From positions 1 through 64,000 of the forward strand of contig JBFWSR010000018.1 of assembly GCA_050248275.1 (NCBI GenBank): a stretch of DNA of 64,000 bases, written 5' to 3'. The position numbers and the translations under genes were made by a program. Positions within the stretch are counted from its first letter, which is position 1, and each line of letters begins with the position of its first letter. Below are positions 35,160 through 45,157 of this stretch, one piece after another. The stretch comes from CAILZL01 sp050248275. GTDB lineage: Bacteria; Pseudomonadota; Gammaproteobacteria; Steroidobacterales; Steroidobacteraceae. The notes below the pieces were generated by a model. It saw nothing but the letters and a program-made list of their open reading frames with translations. It was not told the origin of the DNA and did not search any database.

Positions 35160-36419
35160 TTGAACGACATTCCGATAGGTCTACTGACCTCGATCGTGAT
35201 CTTGATGATCGTGATTTCCGCGTTTTTCGCGAGCACCGAAACCGCGCTCATGAGCGTCAATCGTTATCGCCTGCGCCACAAGGCCCAATCGGGCAACCGC
35301 AGCGCCAAACTCGCAGAGCGGCTCCTTGCCAGACCCGATCGCCTGATTGGCGTCATCCTGCTTGGCAATACTTTCGCAAATTTCAGCGCCGCAACGTTGA
35401 CCGCACTGATAGCACTGCGTTTATACGGCGAATCCGGTGTCGTCATTGCCACCAGCCTTGCCTCCATTCTCATGTTTGTATGCGGGGATCTTGCCCCGAA
35501 GACCTTGGGTGCCCTGCATCCTGAACGACTGGCGCTGGCTTCTGCTTGGATATACATCGTGCTGGATCGGCTGCTCTATCCAGTCGTGTGGTGTGCCAAC
35601 CTGGCTGCAAATGGAATACTCAGAATATTTGGCGTTTCTTCTCAGCAAGTTAGCAATCATTCCTTAAGCAGTGATGAACTTAGGACTGTGGTTGCGGAGT
35701 CCGCAGGCATCATTCCCAACAGTCATCAGCGCATGCTCGTCAGCATTCTGGATCTGGGGAAAATCACCGTGGAAGACATCATGATTCCACGCAACGATAT
35801 TGCCGCAATCAATGCCAGCGACGGCTGGGATGACATTCTGGAGCAGCTGCGCACCAGCCCTCATACCCGGTTACCGGTTTACGAAGACACACTGGACAAC
35901 ATCATCGGCATCCTGCACTTGAAAACCGTTGCCCAGCATCTGGCGCATGGCGAGCTGAGCAAAGATGAACTTGTTGCGTTGGCGCGAGCCCGCGAACCGC
36001 TGTTTGTCCCGGCCGGCACGCCGCTGAACACCCAATTGGTGAACTTTCAGCGCAATCGGCGGCGCATTGCCATCGTGGTCAACGAGTATGGCGATGCTCA
36101 GGGTCTGGTAACCTTGGAAGACCTGCTGGAGGAAATAGTTGGTGAATTCACCACTGACCCAGCCACCCTGCACCGTGAAATTCATCAAGAACCGAACGGC
36201 AGCTATGTGGTCAGTGGCAGCGTCAATGTACGCACCTAGAATCGCACCTTGGGCTGGAGCCTCCCTACTGATGGCCCCAGAACATTAAATGGGCTTATTT
36301 TCGAGCACTTGGAAGCCATTCCTGAACCGGGAACCAGCTTAAAGCTGGGCCCTTATACCATTGAAATCATTCAAACAGCTGACAATGTGGTGAAAATGGC
36401 GCGCCTACGAGTTGCCTGA
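35160..36419 (+). pseudogene. CNNM/CorC-type transporter gene split by in-frame amber codon
   Basis: The frame from TTG 35160 codes for a YfjD-type protein: DUF21/CNNM membrane domain (about 1-180, STETALMSVNRYRLRHKA), two CBS domains (about 190-325, VNEYGDAQGLVTLEDLLEEIVG), then the CorC/HlyC domain. A TAG at 36237-36239 stops it after 359 aa, at SVNVRT. The same frame then continues without another stop for 59 codons to TGA at 36417-36419 and encodes the rest of the domain (LGWSLPTDGPRTLNG, EIIQTADNVVKMARL). Relatives have a hydrophobic residue (Ile or Leu) at the TAG, so a single TTG-to-TAG change is likely. Pseudogene, read-through or sequencing error. Confidence 0.85.
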
Positions 36420-36439
36420 TCCGGTAAACCGTACTGCCA

Positions 36440-37798
36440 TCAAAACACCCGGGCTAATGCCTCAGGCAGCCTCTCCACGGTGATGATTGCCAACCCCTCA
36501 ATCGCACGTCTTGGCGCATTTGCCAGGGGCACAATGGCATGACGAAACCCGTGTTTGGCCGCTTCACGCAAGCGCTCCTCGCCATAAGGTACCGGCCGAA
36601 TTTCACCCGCCAACCCTACTTCGCCGAAGCACACGAGCCCGGATAGCAACGGCTGGTCCTTCAAACTTGAGGCGGTTGACAACATGACCGCCAGGTCCGC
36701 AGCCGTCTCGGCAATCCGCACCCCACCTACCACATTGACAAAAACGTCCTGCCCCTGGGTCGCCACGCCACCATGGCGATGTAATATGGCCAGCAACATC
36801 GCCAACCGGTTCTGTTCGAGGCCAACGGCAACACGTCGCGGATTCATACCCTGCCCCTGATCGACCAATGCCTGGATTTCAATGAGCATGGGACGGCTCC
36901 CCTCCCTGGCTACCAACACGGCGCTACCGGCGATCGGGTTTTCATGCTGGGACAGAAAAATGGCCGAAGGATTCTTGACTTCCTTGAGCCCCTGCTCAGC
37001 CATGGCAAAAACGCCGACTTCATTGGCCGCTCCAAAGCGATTTTTTACGGCGCGAATCAGGCGGAAGCGACTGCCCGCGTCGCTCTCAAAGTACAAAACC
37101 GTATCCACCATGTGCTCCAGAATGCGCGGTCCGGCAATGGTGCCTTCCTTCGTTACATGACCAATGATCAGTACTGCCGTACCTTGATCTTTGGCGTAGC
37201 GGACCAGCTGAGCCGCTGATTCGCGTACCTGCGAGGCAGAGCCGGGTGACGATTCCACGCTGTCCAGAAACATGGTCTGGATGGAATCCACCACCAGCAC
37301 CTTGCAACTCAGACGTCCGGTTTCTGCCAGTACATTCTCTACATTGGTTTCCGCCATCAAATGTAAGGCCAGCCCACTGGCCTCAAGGCGTTTGGCGCGC
37401 AAACTGACCTGGTGCAGAGATTCCTCTCCCGTCACATAAAGCGTGGTCACTACCTGACTCAGTTGGTCAGCCGCCTGCAGTAACAAGGTTGATTTGCCGA
37501 TGCCAGGATCGCCACCCAGCAAGGTCACCGAGCCTGCAACCAGTCCCCCGCCCAATACCCGATCAAATTCACTCATGCCGGTCGAAATGCGCGGTTCGTC
37601 ACGGTCATTGATTTCCTGAATCCGTTTACTGACAGAGCCGCCAGGAGCCAAGGCTGTGCCGCGCAGTGACGGGCTTTTGCCGGCATTGAATTTCACCAGG
37701 GAGTTCCATGCTCCACAGGCGGGGCATTGCCCCTGCCATTTAAGACTTTCAGCGCCACACTGATCGCACAAATAAACTTCGCGTGTTTTGGCCATCAT
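36440..37798 (-). CDS. radA: DNA repair ATPase RadA
   Basis: A 452-aa RecA-like protein. The N-terminal C4 zinc finger (CDQCGAESLKWQGQCPAC) precedes Walker A GGDPGIGKST, the RadA-specific KNRFG motif (AVKNRFGAANEVG) and a Lon-like C-terminal domain (GQDVFVNVVGG, PYGEERLREAAKHGF). It drives branch migration in recombination. Two adjacent ATGs (37798, 37795) are both possible starts. Convergent with the broken CNNM gene. Confidence 0.96.
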   Translation of the reverse strand: MMAKTREVYLCDQCGAESLKWQGQCPACGAWNSLVKFNAGKSPSLRGTALAPGGSVSKRIQEINDRDEPRISTGMSEFDRVLGGGLVAGSVTLLGGDPGIGKSTLLLQAADQLSQVVTTLYVTGEESLHQVSLRAKRLEASGLALHLMAETNVENVLAETGRLSCKVLVVDSIQTMFLDSVESSPGSASQVRESAAQLVRYAKDQGTAVLIIGHVTKEGTIAGPRILEHMVDTVLYFESDAGSRFRLIRAVKNRFGAANEVGVFAMAEQGLKEVKNPSAIFLSQHENPIAGSAVLVAREGSRPMLIEIQALVDQGQGMNPRRVAVGLEQNRLAMLLAILHRHGGVATQGQDVFVNVVGGVRIAETAADLAVMLSTASSLKDQPLLSGLVCFGEVGLAGEIRPVPYGEERLREAAKHGFRHAIVPLANAPRRAIEGLAIITVERLPEALARVF

Positions 37799-37959
37799 TC
37801 AAGTTTACAAACCACAGCACGAAAAAGTAGCGCCATCTGCGGTTTACTGCCCCTCCCCACCCGCAGAACGACGATCGGCCCAGCCAGTCACGGCAGATGT
37901 GACGAAGCCAACAATTTTACAAAAGATGTTCCCCTATACTGCCCAACACTTTGATTTGA

Positions 37960-40404
37960 ATGATCTGGAACGTGTTTAAAGCACTGTATCAACGCAAGCC
38001 GATTGTGGTTCACGCTGCTATTGCCATCCTGCTACTGGCAAGCTGCACGGCACTCATTCCCGGCGCTGACAACCCGCTACAGCGCTGGCTGTACGACCTT
38101 TCCCAGCAACATACTGCCGTTGACCAGAACGATAGCCAAGTGGTCATTATCGCAATCGACGAAGACAGCAAGTCCAAGCTGGGTGATTGGCCTTGGTCGA
38201 ACAGCCTGCATGCCGGCCTGATTGAACAACTACGCAGTGCGGGCACCAAGGCCATTGCCTTTTCGGTGCCTTTGCAAACCTCATCAAACTCCAGCAACTC
38301 TGACGATACTGCTGGAGAGTTACAGTTAGTACAGGCCATCAAGGCCCACGGACGGGTAGTATTGCCGCTTGAGGTTTCTGTTCGTTCCGGAAACAGCAGC
38401 TCTGACCGACAGTTGAATTCGTTGTTGAGACGAACACAACGCCATTTTGGCGACAGCAGTCTCGACGCAGCAATATCGGTGCGCTCCCTGGCCAACAGCT
38501 CCAGCAGACTGCTGACAGCGGCGTCTGGCATCGGCCATGTCATTGCGCCACTTGATTCAGACGGCACAACACGCCGGGAATATGCTGCAGTAAAACTCCA
38601 CGATCTCGCCCTGCCGGCCCTCTCTGTGGCGTTGAGCAATCTGGCTACGGATCAACGGGACGCACTGATAGTTACCAACGATCAGCTACAGCTCAATGCA
38701 CAGATGCCTCCGCTCACGGTGCGCAAGGACCTGAGTTTTGCACCACTGTTTCCGGCTACGGGTTTTACCACTGTTTCCTATTGGCAAGTCCTGACCGGAG
38801 AATTCGACCGGGAACAACTGCACGGCAAAACAGCGCTGGTGGGCTTTACTGACGGTGCAAATGCCGATCGTGTGGAGACGCCAGTTGGCACCTGGCCGCG
38901 CGTCGCCGTGATTGCAGCCGCCACCAACAGCTTGTTACAGGCTAACGTCTATCGCCATCCCTTCTGGGCTTCGCTACTCGAAATATTGATTAGCGTGGGC
39001 ATAGTTGGGCTATGCACAATATCCGTTAATGCATTAAATAATAAACATAAGATATTAATTTATATATCAATATCATTTATTTTATTGGCTTGTGACTACT
39101 GGTTACTTCGCCACTGGCGGGTATCACTGCACTTGGTACCCCAAGCCATTGCGTTGCTGGGTTATCCGCTGGCGAGCTGGGCACTGGGTGGCCAGGTACG
39201 GGAGAAGAGCACCGCCTCGCCTGCGATCAGCATGGACACGCTCAAGACCTTGGCCCTCACCCTGCACGGACAAGGACAGCTCGATCTGGCTTACGAAACC
39301 CTGCGGCGCTGCCAGCCCAACCAGGACACCCTGGACCTGACCTACCGACTGGCTGCGGATTACGAGCGTCGCCGCGATATTCTCAAGGCAGCGCAGGTTT
39401 ATCGCTATATCAGTGAATGCAACCCTAACTACAAAGATGCCGGCAATAAATTCAACCGGCTGCAGGAACTGATTGAACGTCCCAAAACCGCTCCTCCAAC
39501 TGGCGAACCCAAACCGTTACGCAACATCAGCAAACCCAAGCCCGTTGAGCCTGCTCCTGTACGAACCACCGCCAAGGAAACCCTCGGTCGTTACGAGATT
39601 GAGCGTCAAATCGGCAAGGGAGCGATGGGCGTGGTTTATTTAGGCCGCGATCCGAAAATCAATCGGGTGGTAGCCATCAAAGCCATTCCCCTGGCCGAGG
39701 AATTTGAGGATCAGGATCTGGCCGAAGCGCGCGAGCGTTTTTTCCGCGAAGCCGAAATGGCCGGTCGGCTTAATCACCCGGGTATTGTGACCATATTCGA
39801 CGCCGGCGAGGATCATGGACTGGCCTACATTGCCATGGAATACATCCAAGGCGAGCATCTCAGCTATTACTGCGAAACCAATCGTTTGCTGCCGGTGAAA
39901 AAAGCCCTTACGCTGATAATCAGAGTGGCGGAAGCCTTGAACTATGCCCACTTGCAGAATGTAGTTCATCGCGACATCAAACCCGCTAATATAATGTTCA
40001 ACATTGACACCGATGCGCTAAAAATCACCGACTTCGGGATCGCACGCCTCTCCGACGTGAGCAGAACAAAAACTGGCATTGTCCTTGGCACACCCTCTTT
40101 CATGTCACCGGAGCAACTGGAAGGCCGGCCACTGGACGGACGGTCGGATCTGTTTGCGCTCGGGGTCACCATGTATCAACTGCTAACCGGCCAACTACCC
40201 TTCCGGGCTGACTCGATGACTCGACTGATGAATAACATAGCCACGGAACCGCATCCCCCGATCCGCTCCTTGCGCCCTGAACTCCCGGCGGGTCTGGAGA
40301 GCATCATCGACCGCTGTCTGGCCAAATCTGCCGAAGATCGTTTCCAGAGCGGTGTGGATATGGCTGAAGCCTTACGCAACTGCATGCGTACCATGACGCC
40401 GTAA
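37960..40404 (+). CDS. Transmembrane Ser/Thr protein kinase with CHASE2 sensor
   Basis: An 814-aa protein. One N-terminal membrane helix (about 13-32) is followed by a periplasmic CHASE2 domain (about 50-335, with VVIIAIDEDSKSKLGDWPW), three membrane helices (about 345-420), a TPR-like linker (about 425-505), a Pro-rich hinge, and a Hanks-type kinase domain (about 543-810). Kinase motifs are complete: GKGAMGVVY, VAIKAIP, VVHRDIKPANIMF, TDFGIARL, GTPSFMSPEQL. It should sense an external signal and phosphorylate cytosolic targets. A phosphatase (12 bp on) and an FHA protein follow. The stretch around 39010-39090 within the membrane part is markedly AT-rich. Confidence 0.93.
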   Translation: MIWNVFKALYQRKPIVVHAAIAILLLASCTALIPGADNPLQRWLYDLSQQHTAVDQNDSQVVIIAIDEDSKSKLGDWPWSNSLHAGLIEQLRSAGTKAIAFSVPLQTSSNSSNSDDTAGELQLVQAIKAHGRVVLPLEVSVRSGNSSSDRQLNSLLRRTQRHFGDSSLDAAISVRSLANSSSRLLTAASGIGHVIAPLDSDGTTRREYAAVKLHDLALPALSVALSNLATDQRDALIVTNDQLQLNAQMPPLTVRKDLSFAPLFPATGFTTVSYWQVLTGEFDREQLHGKTALVGFTDGANADRVETPVGTWPRVAVIAAATNSLLQANVYRHPFWASLLEILISVGIVGLCTISVNALNNKHKILIYISISFILLACDYWLLRHWRVSLHLVPQAIALLGYPLASWALGGQVREKSTASPAISMDTLKTLALTLHGQGQLDLAYETLRRCQPNQDTLDLTYRLAADYERRRDILKAAQVYRYISECNPNYKDAGNKFNRLQELIERPKTAPPTGEPKPLRNISKPKPVEPAPVRTTAKETLGRYEIERQIGKGAMGVVYLGRDPKINRVVAIKAIPLAEEFEDQDLAEARERFFREAEMAGRLNHPGIVTIFDAGEDHGLAYIAMEYIQGEHLSYYCETNRLLPVKKALTLIIRVAEALNYAHLQNVVHRDIKPANIMFNIDTDALKITDFGIARLSDVSRTKTGIVLGTPSFMSPEQLEGRPLDGRSDLFALGVTMYQLLTGQLPFRADSMTRLMNNIATEPHPPIRSLRPELPAGLESIIDRCLAKSAEDRFQSGVDMAEALRNCMRTMTP

Positions 40405-40416
40405 GGAATCCAGGGC

Positions 40417-41238
40417 ATGCTACACGGCAAAATCCGTTCGGTTGGCTTGAGCGATGTCGGCAAGGTGCGCGAGCACAATGAAGACACCATTGGCGTCGAT
40501 GTCGATATCGGTTTACTGGTGCTGGCCGATGGCATGGGCGGTTATAACGCCGGCGAAGTCGCCAGCGGCATCGCGGTCAAGACCATCATGAGTCTGGTCA
40601 AGGAAGCCTTTGAACGCCAGGATATGTCGCTGGCCGACAGTGAAACCGGTCTGTCCCGCCCCAGCATCGTGCTGCGCGATGCCATCATGCGCGCCAACAA
40701 GATCATCCACCAGACCGCCAAAACCCAGCCGCAATGTGAAGGCATGGGCACCACCGTGGTTGCATGCCTGTTCAGCGACAACAAGATCTCGGTTGCCCAT
40801 GTGGGCGACTCACGGCTGTATCGCCTGCGTGGCAATCGTTACGAACAAATGACACTGGATCATTCGCTGTTGCAGGAACTGGTCGATCGGGGCTTTTATT
40901 CCCAGGCGGAAGCACAGCGCGCCACCAACAAGAATTACGTCACCCGGGCGCTGGGTGTGGAGACCACCGTGGATGTCGAAATCCATGAGTACCCGGTCAA
41001 CAAGGGGGATTTCTACCTCCTGTGTTCCGATGGGCTGTCGGACATGGTGGAAGACGAAGATGCCCATTTAACAATAAGCACCTTTGGTGCTAATCTGGAA
41101 ACTACTGCCAAGCAATTGATCCAGCTATCGAATGACAATGGCGGTCGCGACAACATTTCCATCGTGCTGGCTCATGTGATGGACTCCTTCGCCCTGCGCA
41201 AGGGTGTAGTAGACAAGTTATTGAGCTGGTTCAACTAG
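40417..41238 (+). CDS. PP2C-family Ser/Thr phosphatase
   Basis: A 273-aa PPM phosphatase. All motifs with metal-binding Asp are seen: SDVGKVREHNEDTIGVD, VLADGMGGYNAGEVASG, VAHVGDSRLYRLRG, LDHSLLQELV, LLCSDGLSDMVEDED and GGRDNISIVLAHV. It is cytosolic and should reverse the action of the kinase encoded 12 bp upstream. The C-terminal tail (KLLSWF) is mildly hydrophobic. Starts at the ATG 40417. Confidence 0.94.
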   Translation: MLHGKIRSVGLSDVGKVREHNEDTIGVDVDIGLLVLADGMGGYNAGEVASGIAVKTIMSLVKEAFERQDMSLADSETGLSRPSIVLRDAIMRANKIIHQTAKTQPQCEGMGTTVVACLFSDNKISVAHVGDSRLYRLRGNRYEQMTLDHSLLQELVDRGFYSQAEAQRATNKNYVTRALGVETTVDVEIHEYPVNKGDFYLLCSDGLSDMVEDEDAHLTISTFGANLETTAKQLIQLSNDNGGRDNISIVLAHVMDSFALRKGVVDKLLSWFN

Positions 41239-41264
41239 CGTTTTGACGGAATCGAGGCATACAC

Positions 41265-41993
41265 ATGGCGCGCTTAATTCTGAGTCTGGATGGCCAAGTA
41301 CTCGCCGAATACAACATGAACAAGGAGCGGTACACCATCGGGCGTCTGCCGGACAACGATGTACGCATCGACAACCCGGCTGTCAGCGGCCATCACTCCC
41401 TGATCATCAACATCCTCAACGATTCGTTTCTGGAGGACTTGAACAGCACCAACGGCACCTACGCCAACGGCAAACTGATCAAGAAACATGCGTTGCAACA
41501 TGGCGATGTCATCACCATCGGTCACCATCAATTGCGTTTTGTGGATGTGCAAAGCGCCGATGCCGAACAGGATGAATTCGAGAAAACCATGGTGATCACT
41601 CCCGGTTCGGCCGTTGCCGCCCAAGCGGCAAAGCGCGCCACCGACGCAGCAGCCGCCGCATCCTCCGCACCGATCAGCGCCTCGACTCCCGTCAGCGCAG
41701 CGCACACTGGCGCAGTAGCCCTGCAAAAAGCCAAACTGCAGGTGCTCAGCGGCGCATTCGCAGGCCGGGAGCTGGAATTGAACAAGGCACTGACCACCTT
41801 GGGTCGTCCCGGCGTGCAGGTGGCAGCCATCAGCCGCCGTGCTGAAGGATTCTTCATCATTCACGTCGACAGCGGCGCTGCCGGCGACTATCCGCTGGTC
41901 AACGGCACCGCCATTGGCCAGCAAGCGCGCAAGCTGAGCAACAATGACGTCATTCAACTGGCTGGCGTAAAGATGGGGTTCTTCGAAAACTGA
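41265..41993 (+). CDS. FHA-domain protein of the kinase/phosphatase cassette
   Basis: A 242-aa protein with a canonical N-terminal FHA domain (about 18-90: YTIGRLPDNDVRI, VSGHHSLI, DLNSTNGTYANG), an Ala-rich linker (about 118-150), and a second FHA-like fold (about 152-242: TTLGRPGVQVAAISRRAEG, YPLVNGT) in which the Ser/Asn pThr-binding motif is poorly kept. A short EFEKTMVITPG segment after the first FHA domain offers a likely phospho-Thr, so intramolecular switching is plausible. It is the probable reader of the upstream kinase. The stop is followed by a hairpin without a T-tract. Confidence 0.88.
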   Translation: MARLILSLDGQVLAEYNMNKERYTIGRLPDNDVRIDNPAVSGHHSLIINILNDSFLEDLNSTNGTYANGKLIKKHALQHGDVITIGHHQLRFVDVQSADAEQDEFEKTMVITPGSAVAAQAAKRATDAAAAASSAPISASTPVSAAHTGAVALQKAKLQVLSGAFAGRELELNKALTTLGRPGVQVAAISRRAEGFFIIHVDSGAAGDYPLVNGTAIGQQARKLSNNDVIQLAGVKMGFFEN

Positions 41994-42049
41994 AGAAAAA
42001 TATTGATACAGCGACGCTACGGCGACTTCCCGCGAGTCGCCGCGCGCAT

Positions 42050-43159
42050 CTAGCCATATCGCATGGCGACACGCTGACTGATGGCGCAAACCAACTCGTA
42101 GGGAATGGTATCGGCGAAGCGGGCCACCTGTTCCGCCGGCAGACCCCTGCCCCACAGCACAACCGGCGCACCGCTTTCCAAAACTGATTCAGAACCCAGG
42201 TCAATGGCGATCATGTCCATGGACACCCGGCCGATCAACGGCCGGACCTGCCCGCCCACCCATACGGGAGTCCCGGTGCGTGCATGACGGGGATAACCGT
42301 CGCCATAGCCAGCCGCAGCAATCCCCACCAGGGTATCGCGCGCAGCGCGCCAGATGCCGCCATAACCCACTTCTTCACCAGCATGTACGCTGCGCACCGC
42401 AATCAGAGGCGTCACCAAGGTCATTGCCGGACGCAGATCCAGAGCGGCAGCCGGTGTCTCCGCAAATGGGGACATGCCATATAGCATCAAACCGGGCCGC
42501 ACCCATTCGACTCTTGCCTCCGGCCACGCCACCAGGCCGGCAGAATTGCCGATGCTGCGCTCGACATTCAGATCACACACCAGCGCATCGAAACGAGCCA
42601 GCTGCCGGGGCGTGCGTTCATGATCGCGGCAATCCGCATCGGCCAGATGCGTCATTACTCGTAACTGTTGCGCTTGTGCACAGGCGCGCAAGCGCGACCA
42701 AGCCACCGCAAATTCATCCGCCCGGAAACCGAGACGATTCATGCCGGTATCGATCTTGCACCACACACTCAACCGGCGCGTGCCCACCCAGTTTTCCAAT
42801 GCCAGCAACTGCGCGAATGAATGCACGACAATCTCAAGATTGAGTTGGGCCGCGACATCCAGATCGGCGTGCGAAAACACTCCTTCGAGCAGCACGATGG
42901 GCTGCCCGATGCCGGCCTCGCGCAACGCCACCGCTTCTTTCAGGCGCGCCACGCCAAAAGCATCCGCTGCCAATAACGCCTGCGCCACTGGCACCAGACC
43001 ATGGCCATAGGCATTGGCCTTGACCACCGCCAGCACTCTGGATTTGGGGGCCGTGGCGCGCACTACGCTGAGGTTATGCCGCAAGGCCGCGCAGTCGATC
43101 ACCGCACAGGGGCCGCCATGCAGTTCGGCAGCTGCCAGCAATTGCGCTTCAGGCAACAT
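42050..43159 (-). CDS. alr: Alanine racemase
   Basis: A 369-aa PLP enzyme. The PLP lysine lies in VVKANAYGHG near residue 47, and the second catalytic base is the Tyr in EEVGYGGIW. It makes D-alanine for peptidoglycan. The ATG lies 5 bp after the dnaB stop, so it is part of the rpsF-to-alr transcription unit, as in many Gammaproteobacteria. Confidence 0.95.
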   Translation of the reverse strand: MLPEAQLLAAAELHGGPCAVIDCAALRHNLSVVRATAPKSRVLAVVKANAYGHGLVPVAQALLAADAFGVARLKEAVALREAGIGQPIVLLEGVFSHADLDVAAQLNLEIVVHSFAQLLALENWVGTRRLSVWCKIDTGMNRLGFRADEFAVAWSRLRACAQAQQLRVMTHLADADCRDHERTPRQLARFDALVCDLNVERSIGNSAGLVAWPEARVEWVRPGLMLYGMSPFAETPAAALDLRPAMTLVTPLIAVRSVHAGEEVGYGGIWRAARDTLVGIAAAGYGDGYPRHARTGTPVWVGGQVRPLIGRVSMDMIAIDLGSESVLESGAPVVLWGRGLPAEQVARFADTIPYELVCAISQRVAMRYG

Positions 43160-43164
43160 ACGAG

Positions 43165-44607
43165 CTAGCGGAATACGCCATCGCCGTAAGACTCCGACAC
43201 CAGATTCTCGAACTTGGTGAACTCGCCAAGGAAGGTCAGACTGACCTCGCCGGTGGGACCGTTACGCTGCTTGGTAATGATGATGTCGGCAATGCCCTTG
43301 CGCGTGGTGTTCTTGTCGTACACCTCTTCACGATAAATCATCATGATGATGTCCGCGTCCTGCTCGATTGCTCCCGATTCGCGCAAATCGGACATCACCG
43401 GTTTCTTGTCGGCACGCTGTTCCAGGCTGCGGTTCAACTGCGACAGCGCAATCACCGGCACGCTGAGCTCCTTGGCCAAGGCTTTCAGCGAGCGGGAAAT
43501 CTCCGAAATTTCGGTGGCGCGATTCTCTTTATTGCCCGGCACCTGCATCAGCTGCAGGTAATCGACAATGATCAGACCCAGACCATGTTCACGCTTCAAA
43601 CGACGTGCACGCGCACGTACTTCGGTTGGCGTCAAGGCGCCGGTATCGTCAATGTAAATAGGCGCGGTCTTCATCATGTTGATCGCACCATTGATGCGCG
43701 ACCATTCTTCATCGCCAAAATTGCCGGTGCGCAGATGACTTTGATTGATGCGGCCAAGGGAAGAAATCATGCGCAGGCCCAACTGGTCGCGCGACATTTC
43801 CATACTGAATATAGCCACCGGCACCTGCTTGCGACCCAGCGCGGCATTTTCACCGATGTTCAGTGCAAAGCTGGTCTTACCCATGGAGGGGCGTCCGGCG
43901 ATGATGATCAGGTCGCCAGGCTGCAAACCGGCAGTCATGCGATCCAGCTCGGTAAAACCAGTGCCCACGCCGGTCAGTTGTCCCTGGTTCTGATGCAGCA
44001 TGTCGAGCTTGTCGATCATGTCGCCCAGCAGGTCGCGGATCGGCATGAACCCCGAACCGGCCTTGCGTCCCGACTCGGCGATTTCAAATACACGCCGCTC
44101 GGCATCGTCGATCAATTCGCTGACCGAACGCCCTTCAGTGTTGAAAGCATTCGAGGTGATTTCGCCGCCCACGCTGATTAAACGTCGCAGTTGCGCACGT
44201 TCACGCACAATATCGGCGTAGGAACGGATGTTGGCCGCGCTGGGGGTTTCGCGCGTCAGCGTCGCCAGATAAGCCAGACCGCCGCCTTCTTCCAGCTGGC
44301 CGTTACGCTCCAGTTGCTCGGCAAGGGTAACGGCATCCAGCGGCTCGCTGCGTGCGGCCAGGTCGGCAATGGCGGCGAAAATGAGCTGGTGGTCGCGCCG
44401 AAAAAAATCATCGGCAGTCAGGCGGTCGGCGACCGCATCCCAGGTGCTGTTATCCAGCATCAGGCCGCCCAGCACGGCCTGTTCGGCATCGACTGAATGC
44501 GGCGGCAGGCGCACTACGTCTTCAACGCTGAAATTCGCGGAATAGTCAGCGTCGAAACCAGCCCCCTTATTGGAGCGGTCCCGAAATTTACGCGGTGCGC
44601 CAGCCAT
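43165..44607 (-). CDS. dnaB: Replicative DNA helicase DnaB
   Basis: A 480-aa hexameric helicase. The N-terminal primase-interaction domain (about 30-140, PHSVDAEQAVLGGLML) is followed by the RecA-like core with Walker A GRPSMGKTSFALN, Walker B LIIVDYLQLM, and LSQLNRSLEQR and DLRESGAIEQDAD. No intein. It unwinds DNA at the fork. The last segments end in LTFLGEFTKFENL, the usual C-terminus. Confidence 0.97.
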   Translation of the reverse strand: MAGAPRKFRDRSNKGAGFDADYSANFSVEDVVRLPPHSVDAEQAVLGGLMLDNSTWDAVADRLTADDFFRRDHQLIFAAIADLAARSEPLDAVTLAEQLERNGQLEEGGGLAYLATLTRETPSAANIRSYADIVRERAQLRRLISVGGEITSNAFNTEGRSVSELIDDAERRVFEIAESGRKAGSGFMPIRDLLGDMIDKLDMLHQNQGQLTGVGTGFTELDRMTAGLQPGDLIIIAGRPSMGKTSFALNIGENAALGRKQVPVAIFSMEMSRDQLGLRMISSLGRINQSHLRTGNFGDEEWSRINGAINMMKTAPIYIDDTGALTPTEVRARARRLKREHGLGLIIVDYLQLMQVPGNKENRATEISEISRSLKALAKELSVPVIALSQLNRSLEQRADKKPVMSDLRESGAIEQDADIIMMIYREEVYDKNTTRKGIADIIITKQRNGPTGEVSLTFLGEFTKFENLVSESYGDGVFR

Positions 44608-44667
44608 GTGAACGGCGGCAATACTGGCAGCTCAAATCCGTATCGAGCTCCCAGAAAGCCTTGCAAA

Positions 44668-45117
44668 TTATTCTTCGCCAGTGACCATGACCGGCACTTC
44701 CACCACCACGTCGGCGTGGAACTGCAACTGCGCGGTATGTTCGCCAACATGACGGATCGGGCCACCGCTGAGGCGCACTTCGGCACGCGTTACCACATGG
44801 CCCGCCTTGGCCAGGGCTTCAATGATGTCGGTATTGCCGACAGAGCCGAACAGCTTGCCTTCATTGCCGGCCTTGGCGGTCAGGTTCAGTTTGAAACCTT
44901 CCAGCTTCACGGCGCGCACCTGCGCGGCAGCCAGTTCTTGCTGTGCCTGCTTTTCCAGATCGGCACGACGAGCTTCAAACTTGGCCACATTTTCAGCAGT
45001 CGCAACCGTTGCCTTGCCCTTGGGCAGGAGGAAGTTACGGCCATAACCGGACTTCACATTGACCCGGTCACCGATGTTGCCGAGGTTAGTGACCTTCTGC
45101 AGCAGAATGACATCCAT
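44668..45117 (-). CDS. rplI: 50S ribosomal protein L9
   Basis: A 149-aa protein with the N-terminal RNA-binding domain (MDVILLQKVTNLGNIGD, VKSGYGRNFLLPKGKA), the long central helix and a C-terminal domain (LFGSVGNTDIIEAL). Normal length. It lies between the DUF2232 gene and dnaB in the ribosomal-protein cluster. Confidence 0.97.
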   Translation of the reverse strand: MDVILLQKVTNLGNIGDRVNVKSGYGRNFLLPKGKATVATAENVAKFEARRADLEKQAQQELAAAQVRAVKLEGFKLNLTAKAGNEGKLFGSVGNTDIIEALAKAGHVVTRAEVRLSGGPIRHVGEHTAQLQFHADVVVEVPVMVTGEE

Positions 45118-45157
45118 CTTGACACCTATTGATTGAATTCAAGCCAAACAAAAACAT

